Assembly (NCBI GenBank): GCA_015852425.1
Contig: JAAAIG010000510.1
Span: 7,781 to 27,889, forward strand
Reading direction: 5' to 3'
Origin: Gryganskiella cystojenkinii
Taxonomy: Eukaryota; Mortierellomycota; Mortierellomycetes; Mortierellales; Mortierellaceae
Length of the DNA stretch: 20,109 nt
Each line of letters begins with the position of its first letter. Position 1 is the stretch's first letter. A program made the position numbers and the translations under genes. The notes below the pieces were generated by a model. It made no database searches and was not told the origin of the DNA. It was given only the letters and a program-made list of their open reading frames with translations. Positions 13,787 through 20,109 of the stretch are shown piece after piece.

Positions 13787-14506
13787 TTAATGTTTCATCG
13801 AAGAGAGTAATATGCGCCCTTCCAAATTGTAACTTTTATTTACATGGGGTGCTTCTTCCCATTCGCCACCAATTTCATGTATTGTTGCTTGACTAAACGA
13901 GAAGACGCTTGTGGGCATTCGGGGTACTGATCCATAGCCCTCTCCACTCCTCGTCGTGGAAGATAAGTTCGCTCTGTGACCCCAACCAGAGCGAACCTGG
14001 CTCAGAGCCAAGAATCCATTGTTCAAGAGGTCCTCTCCTTGGTTGTCCTTCAAGTACAGTCCGGTTTCCTTTGTTACCACGAAGTCTCCACAGCGGACCC
14101 ACTGGAAAAGAACCGTGTGGATGGAGAGTGGATGCTCTTGGGCAGCATGAGCTTGTTGTGGTGTCTGTCTGTGACGTGCGTTGTGATAAGGGATGTGTGC
14201 AGCGTGACGCTGATCTTGGCGATGACGGTGTTGTTGATGATGATGATGGCTCGGGTCACCAAAAGTGTATCCTTGGTGTGGCATACCAGGTGTGCTGGGA
14301 CCCCAGCAGCTTCGACTCGATGCTCGCTGCTGCTGATCTCTTTGCTCCTGTTGTTGCTGCTGCTGTTGTTGCTCAGGCAGATACGTTGGACTTTGCTTAT
14401 GAGCAGCACCAGTTTCAGCAAAGGATCTAGCCCCACGACTTGCGGTAGTGGCGGGTAAAGAGCTTGTCGCTGTTGTTGTTGTTCTCGATAGATCCTGGGC
14501 GGTCAT
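13787..14506 (-). CDS. Hypothetical Gln/His-rich low-complexity protein
   Basis: Not recognised. From ATG 14506 (MTAQDLSRTTTT) the frame runs 239 residues to a stop at 13787. An N-terminal Thr/Ser/Ala-rich part is followed by a Gln run (about residues 50-70), a His/Gln/Arg-rich stretch with a short His run (about 90-130), and a more ordinary C-terminal half containing VRCGDFVVTKETGLYLKD and IHEIGGEWEE. No membrane helix or known domain is visible. The frame is open far upstream to 15052 but begins there with TTG and reads through poly-T and CT-rich sequence, so that part is not counted. A good donor-like GTAAGT in the minus strand at 14758-14753 hints at a 5' exon further upstream. Antisense frames over the same stretch are probably shadows. 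Could be non-coding. Confidence 0.33.
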   Translation of the reverse strand: MTAQDLSRTTTTATSSLPATTASRGARSFAETGAAHKQSPTYLPEQQQQQQQQEQRDQQQRASSRSCWGPSTPGMPHQGYTFGDPSHHHHQQHRHRQDQRHAAHIPYHNARHRQTPQQAHAAQEHPLSIHTVLFQWVRCGDFVVTKETGLYLKDNQGEDLLNNGFLALSQVRSGWGHRANLSSTTRSGEGYGSVPRMPTSVFSFSQATIHEIGGEWEEAPHVNKSYNLEGRILLSSMKH

Positions 14507-15051
14507 GGAGGGCTGTAAGGGGATATCGGGCTTTCGATAACGAGACCAACGAGAGTTTCGATGCTTTCGAAGAGGAGGCACCTTTGGGTACGCTTTTTCG
14601 TTTGTTTTTTTTTTTGTGGTGGACGTGTGGGTCGGGGCTGTGTTTGATAACACGAGGAGATGAAGAAGAAAAGAGAATAGGAGGAGGGGGCGTGTCAAAA
14701 CTAGCTTGAAACGATAAAGAGGATGAAGTGGGTAGGAAGAAATGGAGTGATGACACTTACCAGAACGAAATTGTTTTTCCTTGTCGGTACTCGTGTGTGC
14801 GTTCTGAACTTGAGTTGAGAGGAGAGAGGACAAAGGGTGCAACAAGGATAAGGTGGGAAAGAAAAGTAAGCTGAGAAAGAAGAGGGGGAAAGGGTCAGGA
14901 AGGTGTGAAAAGACTAAAGAGGGTGGTGGAGCGAAGGCATCTCTTTTTTTCTTTTTTTTTTGGATCGAGACAACGTGGGAGAGAAAAAGGAGACTGATCG
15001 GCTCACACTTTTCAAACTGCTGAGGCTCATAAAAAAATTGAAGAATTTCCA
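14507..15051. other. Low-complexity region, probable 5' UTR/intron sequence
   Basis: These 545 nt are GA-rich on the + strand with A/T runs (14607-14616, 14945-14961) and a GTAAGT donor-like site on the minus strand (14758-14753). They probably hold 5' exons/introns of the minus-strand hypothetical gene and the upstream region of the + strand membrane-protein frame. No specific gene supported. Confidence 0.4.
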
Positions 15052-16105
15052 ATGAGCAGAGACAACAACGAGATCCCTACTCCAAATCCCCCAAACGATG
15101 CTGCAAAACCTTCAACGATCACAACGGCTTTGGTTCTTGATCTTCGTCCTCGCAGTCATTCTTCTCATTGTCGGCATCGTTTTAAGCAACATGGGACTCT
15201 ACCACTAGCTCATGCCTCTCCCTTTGGTGCCCGACCTCCTCACGATTTGCATGTTTGGATATGATCTCTGGGGAAAACCCAGTGCTCCTCCTCACCTCGG
15301 CGTCTCCAACCGCAAGACCCTGGAAGAGATGCCTTCGTCTCTTTGGCAACCTCTTGTTGATTACCCTATGGATGATGAATACGCTATTATTGGCTATGCA
15401 AGCGATATCATCGCCAGTCTCGCGACCCTGGAAGTTGTCTTCGTCGCAGTAGACTTGATTGCCTGTCGTAGGATCGGTCGACTGCAGCGAGCGTTGTTGA
15501 AACAAGAACAGCGGCAATATGAAGAACTCGCCCAAAAGAAGAAGAAACGACTCGAGAACCATTCTTCGATTGAACTTACGACCCATGATCGGTCTATAAA
15601 AGACAAGGAACGCGACAGCGACGATGACATGGTCCCCGTAGTCGAAACTATCAATCTCGATGAGGTCGATCCTGAGGTCGTTGTCTCGGTCAATGCATCA
15701 AGGCCAACTCCAACGCGAGTACCAACGTACCAACTCTATCTGGAACGGCAACGTCTCTCAGGCAGCGATGGCGAGGGTGATCATGCAGGTATTGAGATCC
15801 CTGAGAGAGACACCGTCGTCTCGAACACAACTCCAGGTGGCGTCGGCCCCGGCAATATCGAACAATGTTCCTTCTATTACGCGAAGTCCAGAAAGCAATC
15901 TCGCTATTATTGAGCGAAATCCACCTCAACATAACTCGACGACAGCGATCTATCCACAGCGCAAAGTCCAGAAAGCGATCTCACCATCGAGCGAAATCCA
16001 CAACAACATACCCTCGACGGCAGCGATCCATCCACAGCGCCAAGTCTACAAAGCGACCTTACAACTATTGAACTTATTCCGCAGCAACATACCCCAAATC
16101 AATAG
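15052..16105 (+). pseudogene. Membrane-protein-like reading frame, apparently broken
   Basis: Not recognised as a known family. The main frame (15209-15913) encodes MPLPLVPDLLTICMFGYDLWG, a second hydrophobic stretch (YASDIIASLATLEVVFVAVDLIA), a basic Gln/Lys-rich helix, then an acidic Ser/Thr/Pro-rich tail. The same frame upstream (15098-15205) reads a clear membrane helix, LWFLIFVLAVILLIVGIVLS, but the two parts are separated by TAG at 15206-15208. A different frame from ATG 15052 gives a plausible polar N-terminus (MSRDNNEIPTPNPPND). In the tail, 80-nt repeats switch frame twice. Either this is a decaying gene, or the sequence has errors, or splicing resolves it: a 79-nt intron 15130-15208 (GTTCTT..CACTAG) would join 15052-15129 to 15209 in phase but would remove the first helix. 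Confidence 0.42.
15881..16105 (+). repeat. Three imperfect ~80-nt tandem repeats
   Basis: Units start at about 15881, 15961 and 16039 (80, 78 and about 67 nt). Each encodes a version of SPES(N/D)L..IERNPQQH, followed in units 1 and 2 by a GSDPSTA-like segment. Unit 1 reads correctly in a different frame from units 2 and 3, owing to a one-base difference after the QH codons (near 15930). Confidence 0.7.
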
Positions 16106-16536
16106 TCTCTCCCCCGTGTACCAATATCATATCCATGAAACAACAATCCATGTTCCAGATCCATTGCACTGCTGAATGGTGGGAGTGCCCATCTTGGCAC
16201 GGGTACTATTATTTCGAGTGGTTGTGTTTTCGATAAAAAGCAGAGCTTCCTTGTGGTCTACATGACGATGACCAAGATCAACAACATGATCAAGACGATA
16301 ACCAGAGTCCCGATACAATACGACGATTTTGATTCTGTGGTCCGGACACAAAGCAAATAGAAATCCGTTAGTTATTCTCGAGCTCTATTTCATTCTCTAT
16401 CCGTTCATTGCGGTAAACAAAAGTTGAAAGTTTGTGCGGAGAAATACCGGTGGTTCCTCACCTTCATTGTCCTTGATGAAGGTGTGTTCGTATTAGCATA
16501 TTTATTCAAAACGAAAAGGACAGTATCAGGTTGAGT
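16106..16536. other. Region without recognised gene
   Basis: These 431 nt have no convincing coding signal on either strand; the small frames are short and featureless. A 9-bp perfect hairpin is present at 16459-16484. Confidence 0.4.
16459..16484. repeat. Perfect 9-bp inverted repeat (hairpin)
   Basis: CACCTTCAT and its exact complement ATGAAGGTG are separated by 8 nt. Seen directly; no flanking element that would make it a transposon end, and no T-tract that would make it a terminator. Confidence 0.45.
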
Positions 16537-18012
16537 TCACCTACAATCCTCCCTTGTGAGACCTTGTCCACTCAAACCTATCGAGAAATGAAATACTGGT
16601 GAGGTTGTGAAGAAAGCGTGGAGCTCCATTTGCTCGGAAGACGGACCGTTCAAAATTGACAAGAGAGGTTTCCTTACTTGGTTCCGATCCAACTCCTTTT
16701 TGCGCATCAAATTCGGGTTCGTCTTCAGTTTCATGATGCTCTAGAATAATGTCTAGGAGGATCTTCTTGCCTTCGGCATCTTCGTTGTCGTTCTGTCAAA
16801 TTGGTTGTAATCATCAACATTTCCATTGCCACCCACAGTCGTCTCGCCTCGGACCAAAGCAGTTCGACCCTATTTCTTGTTTGGGGACAATACTGTTCCT
16901 GCAGTCGTTCGCTTTCTGCTCGGCCTTGGCGACAACGATGATGCAGACGGGCTGGATGCAGCATCCTGGCCTGCAGACAGATCAGACAGTCCGTTCTAGT
17001 AATAAATGTAGTAGTGGTGGTAAGCACAAGTATGAGACATACTGACAGGGACTCTTGGTTTGACAATCGTAAACCCTTCCAAGTTCTTACCAAAGCATCA
17101 ACGAGATTGTATTGAAGCTGAGACTACGATGTGGTGTTCGAATCCTGTTAGGGCTTGCCGGTTTAGCATCTCCTGGGCATGGTTCACGGCCGTGACGACA
17201 GTGCGTCTCACCGAGTAAAACGTCGCACGTCTCGACTAATCGCTTTGATGTCAGTAAGTCCTTGGAGTGCTCGCAGAAAAACATCCCTTCGTTGACCCGA
17301 GAGGAGAAAACTTGCCAGATTCCAGTTCACAACAGGGGTCTCGAGAAAAGTAGCCTCCTGTGTCGACCTTCGATGAGATAAACTCGATCTCTCCGTCAAG
17401 GAACCATTTGCTGGAAAGAACAATTATCCGACAAAATGGCCCTGGTGTTCTTGTCGCCGGTACTCGCTCGTCTTTGAGCATTGCCCTTGAGCGGCGATCA
17501 AGCGTTGAAAATACCCGTGAGCAAGCAAGGGTGACTCAGTGAGAGGCATAATCCGTGGGAGGTTACTAATATTCAGCGATCTCTGTTTGTCAGCTTGAAG
17601 TGAGGGAGTCATGACTTTTGTGGAGCTCTCGTTCGCCTCGATTATCGAGTAGGTCTGACTTGAACATCTCCATCCCGTTGATGATATCAATCTCTGGAGC
17701 GATGGTCGCGGCAACCAGACCAGAGTCTAAAACATGGCTATAAAAGCCCACAGGCTGGAGGTGAGAATAATAAGTGGCGCCTGTCGCCACAATAAAATGA
17801 GACCGTTCGCGTAGCTTGTCTCACCGCCCCACCTTGAACTTCACGGGCGCATCTGGGCAAGTTGAGGTGATGGTTGCCCGCATCAACCCACCACATAAAC
17901 TATGAGATGAAAGTAAAAAAGGCAGAGTTAGTTTCATTAAACCATCTTTTCTTTTCTTTTCCTTTCTGCTTTTCTTGCGTGAGTGTGGGCAAACGAGAAA
18001 GACAATATGCAA
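16537..18012 (-). pseudogene. Broken minus-strand coding region of unknown family
   Basis: Several protein-like stretches appear one after another on the minus strand but in changing frames and separated by stops. At 17961-17821 LMRATITSTCPDAPVKFKVGR ends at TGA. The same frame resumes directly (17817-17590) with DKLRERSHFIVATGATYY, HLQPVGFYSHVLDSGLVAAT and IAPEIDIINGMEMFKSDLL. Further on come WFLDGEIEFISSKVDTGG (about 17420-17360) and, in another frame, ASFLLSGQRRDVFLRALQGL. Then come VRRTVVTAVNHAQEMLNRQ (about 17210-17150) and a Lys/Ser-rich end near 16537-16734. A plausible 3' splice site (CTCATAG) precedes the first block at about 17902-17896. The pattern suits a decayed gene of several hundred residues; the family was not identified. 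Some breaks could be introns. Confidence 0.33.
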
Positions 18013-18380
18013 TGATAAAACGGAGAGAGTTCGTGCAGTACGCGAGGCGGCTAGAAGTGAGGTGTCATGTGAATCGCAAGGAGAGTAGAAACGCTTGCAT
18101 TGCTGAGGATGCTCACAGTGCTAGGGTTTAGTACCTGGAAAGATGCAGTAGCTGAATATGGGCATAACTCGAATGTCATTGACGACATCTCGAAAATGAA
18201 TTATATGCATTATGTCCAGTGCTGATGCTACCCGGGTTGGCCTGCGGTCGTGTAATCGAGATTTCTGGAGCACTTGAGAATCGGAAGAACTGAGGCAGAG
18301 AGTCGGAGGTTGTGGATAGAGAGGGGGGTGAAGGTCGAGCAAAAAGAGGTTTTTTTTTTTTTGCGTGTGGTTGCAGGTCG
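18013..18380. other. Region without recognised gene
   Basis: These 368 nt hold no convincing coding signal and end in a T12 run (18350-18361) just before the tandem array. The + strand frame starting at 18274 is mostly translation of that array. Confidence 0.35.
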
Positions 18381-18384
18381 CTAT

Positions 18385-18560
18385 TTGTGTGCTGGAGTCG
18401 TGGTGACCCAAAAAATTTGTACTGGAGTCGCGAAAGTCGTGTTTTGTGTACTGGTGACCCAAAAAAAATTGTACTGGAGTCGCAGTTTGGTGTTGGCACC
18501 CAAAAAAAGAATTGTACTGGAGTCACCGGTGCCCAAAAAAAATTTGTACTGGAGCCACCG
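18385..18560. repeat. Irregular tandem array of GTACTGG / CCCAAAAAAA units
   Basis: The motif GT(A/G)CTGG starts at 18389, 18419, 18448, 18471, 18514 and 18546. Most copies extend to GTACTGGAGTC(G/A)C. Between copies sits a GGTGACCC- or GGCACCC-type segment followed by 6-8 A and TT. Spacing is 23-52 nt, so copies have unequal inserts. The arrangement resembles a degenerate minisatellite; no terminal inverted repeats or target duplication were found. Confidence 0.65.
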
Positions 18561-18599
18561 ACATGTTCCAAATCAAAAGAGCGTGGCCCGTGAGACCCT

Positions 18600-19131
18600 C
18601 CAGCCTGTTTTCAGGTTCAGGTTCATTTCCCAACTCACATTTGGACTCCATGCATTGATCGACGAGTGTCTGGACAACGAAGAGCTGGAGGGTGCGGAGA
18701 AAAGTTCTGGAGGTGCAGCTGGGTTCCTCCCCTCCAGTGTCTGGTCCTCTTGCTCGACTCTTGAAGCTTGGGCACTCTTCTAGCAAAGAGTCCTCCAGGC
18801 TGCAGATCATTGCCTGTGCTCATGCTGGATTCTGAAGACGTCCCTCCTTCAACGACTGTCGGCGATGTGGGTGGTGACCGTGGAAAAAGTGCAACAAGGT
18901 TTGGCGGAAAGAACACGCCTGTCATCCTTTTTCCCTTTGCTCCTGTGTCTCACACAGTTCAAAAGAAGTTACTCTTTTCCCCTCAATGAAAGTCAGAGCT
19001 GCAGTGGGGGGGATCTTTGTGAGTCTTGTTCCGTTTTGAAGCTGGTCGAGGAGCGCGTTTCGGTCCAGCCCGGGCGGAGGAAGAAAGGCGGCAGCAGTTG
19101 GTCCGCTTCCTGGAGGAGGCGCAGGGGTCAA
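18600..19131 (-). pseudogene. Verprolin/WIP-like fragment with WH2 motif, frame-broken
   Basis: Verprolin/WIP proteins bind actin through WH2 motifs and WASP through their C-terminus. On the minus strand a Pro-rich lead (PAPPPGSGP, about 19125-19099) is followed by DRNALLDQLQNGTRLTKI (19068-19015), fitting the WH2 pattern (amphipathic ALL..I..G followed by LKK-like RLTK). Further on, in a different frame, PGGLFARRVPKL (18799-18764) resembles the PGGLFAGGVPKL box that follows WH2 in verprolins. A further frame change gives FKSRARGPDTGGEEPS (18765-18718), again as in verprolin, and then APPELFSAPSSSS. So the expected order is kept across at least two frame switches. There is no ATG at the front (the frame begins TTG at 19131) and no C-terminal WASP-binding region was seen. 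Introns could account for one break but not comfortably for the overlap at 18765. Confidence 0.45.
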
Positions 19132-19783
19132 ATAAAATGAATGAGAGGTATTTCCTTTGCGCTTACTGCGCGCGTCTCACTTTCATTTGCGACCAAAAAT
19201 CCTCCTGTTCCTGGCTTGTCTCGGACGGCCTTTCAAGCTTCATCACTTTTATTTAGTCTTCCTATGTCAAAGGTCTACTTTTCGTTCACGCATAACCGCG
19301 TCAAAACTTACGAAAGTGGTTGCGATCCACCTGTCCTGTACTATCATTCGCTGATAGCAATGCACCTTTGAGATGCTGTTGCAGGCTGAACTGAAAGCGG
19401 CCCAAAAGAAGGAAAGAAGGAGGGAAAAAAGAACTGGGAAAGTCAAGAAATAATATTGGAAGGAAGTGACCCTCAACATTGATCAAAGAGAGGGAAAAAG
19501 AAAGGAAAAAGAAAGGAAAAAGAAAGGAAAAAATAAAAAAAAATAAAAAAAAATTGCCCGACGCGACAATAAAAATGATGGTTGACATGCGCTCGTCCCA
19601 TCGTTGCATTTTCATCACTTCGAAACACCCTACTATTTTCTAATTCCCCACCGTGTCCACGTCTGCACGCCTCATTTACTCTCCCCAGTCAGACAAGCAG
19701 GACAAACAAAGACCCATTCAGACAGGTTCAAGCTAACTGCAACTTGCCAAGAACAATTAGCTCGAGCAATTGATTGATTTAAA
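19132..19783. other. Intergenic region upstream of zinc-finger gene
   Basis: These 652 nt contain no recognised gene. They hold an A-rich simple repeat (19493-19553) and then C/T-rich sequence (19590-19700) that may be the promoter or 5' UTR of the gene starting at 19784. Confidence 0.45.
19493..19553. repeat. GGAAAAAGAAA microsatellite and A-rich tail
   Basis: There are three exact copies of an 11-nt unit GGAAAAAGAAA (19493-19525) and a partial fourth, running into A8-9 blocks separated by T up to about 19553. Confidence 0.85.
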
Positions 19784-20109
19784 ATGCCACGAAAGGTGAG
19801 GCTGTGCAACAAACAAATCGAAACGAAAATTCTCTTGCAGTTTGGAAAATCGACGCCAAAGATCACTCATGAGATACTTTGGACCCATTTCATAGCGAAC
19901 CAAGACCGATGATTCTTCGGCTCGGAGGGTGGTGCATGAAGGTCGTGCTTTTGTTTTCGTCAACTCAGAGCTGAGCCCAGACAAATATGTCTGTCCTAAC
20001 TGTGGGGCATCCTTGACGTCAAAATCCATCACCCGACACCTCGGTCGTCGACACCAAGGTGAACAGCCCGTTCCTCCGCCCGCCTTCAGGAACGAAGAGA
20101 CCATTGCGA
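19784..20109 (+). CDS. C2H2 zinc-finger protein, N-terminal part (runs off right edge)
   Basis: Predicted exon 1 is only 12 nt (19784-19795, MPRK). A 100-nt intron (19796-19895, GTGAGG..CATAG, phase 0) joins it to an exon open to the window end. The product begins MPRKRTKTDDSSARR, a basic cluster that looks like a nuclear localisation signal. Then follow GRAFVFVNSELSPDKYV, a Cys2His2-type finger CPNCGASLTSKSITRH with the last His in HLGRRH (C-x2-C-x11-H-x4-H), and a Pro-rich stretch. The splice model is favoured because the finger frame has a TAG at 19893-19895, exactly at the acceptor, and no upstream ATG. Reading straight through from the ATG without splicing stops after 44 codons. Probably a DNA/RNA-binding nuclear protein; targets unknown. 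Confidence 0.6.

Noticed and set aside
13909..14458. Two overlapping + strand frames of 160-173 codons
   Set aside because: They lie antisense to Gln/His-rich sequence and consist of Leu/Val/Asp runs produced by CTG/GTT/GAT repeats; no domain.
14507..15052. N-terminal extension of the minus-strand hypothetical protein to 421 residues
   Set aside because: The long frame begins with TTG, reads through poly-T and CT-rich sequence as Lys, Leu, Phe and Ser runs, and contains a donor-like GTAAGT. Only the part from ATG 14506 was kept.
16537..18012. Crinkler/P-loop effector-like or retrotransposon-hotspot gene
   Set aside because: The general look of the blocks suggested it, but no P-loop, nuclease motif or LFLAK-like header can be seen, so no family name is given.
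18385..18560. CRISPR-like array
   Set aside because: Spacing is irregular, copies are degenerate, intervals are A-rich and related to each other, and the genome is eukaryotic.
18274..18783. + strand frame of 169 codons
   Set aside because: Much of it is translation of the tandem array and A-tracts; the recognisable protein signal in 18600-18783 is on the minus strand.
13141..19783. Intact transposable element
   Set aside because: No reverse transcriptase, integrase or transposase motif, no long terminal or inverted repeats seen; only a 9-bp hairpin and short tandem repeats.

Overview
The window looks like nuclear DNA of a filamentous fungus, most likely an early-diverging lineage such as Mucoromycota/Mortierellomycota (that lineage call is inference from gene style, not a database result). 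The fungal call rests on a fused AROM polypeptide, a TOM13/Mim1 protein (a fungal family), MGM101, short GT..AG introns, and pyrimidine-rich promoters. No RNA gene, CRISPR array or intact transposon was recognised.

Positions 1-13,600 are compact and well conserved. In order they hold: the 3' part of a carboxylesterase (+); a TMEM164-type membrane acyltransferase-like gene (-); MGM101, a mitochondrial DNA recombination/maintenance protein (+); a MIM1/TOM13-like outer-membrane import factor (-); ARO1, the AROM shikimate-pathway polypeptide (+); and a beta-adaptin of a clathrin adaptor complex (-). Neighbours alternate strand, giving two divergent promoters (TMEM164/MGM101 and MIM1/ARO1) and three convergent 3' ends. 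Exon structures were rebuilt by hand and keep phase throughout.

Positions 13,600-19,780 are different. Here there is a low-complexity Gln/His-rich hypothetical reading frame, a membrane-protein-like frame interrupted by an in-frame TAG and ending in frame-shifted 80-nt repeats, a stretch of broken reading frames around 16.5-18.0 kb, a short tandem array around 18.4-18.56 kb, and a broken verprolin/WIP-like fragment with a WH2 motif. This looks like an eroding, fast-evolving compartment. At the right edge a C2H2 zinc-finger gene starts and runs out of the window.

The most notable point is that the AROM protein ends immediately after the 3-dehydroquinase domain. The shikimate dehydrogenase domain that normally closes the pentafunctional enzyme is absent, and there is no room for it before the next gene. 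If the assembly is right, the organism must supply shikimate dehydrogenase from another locus.
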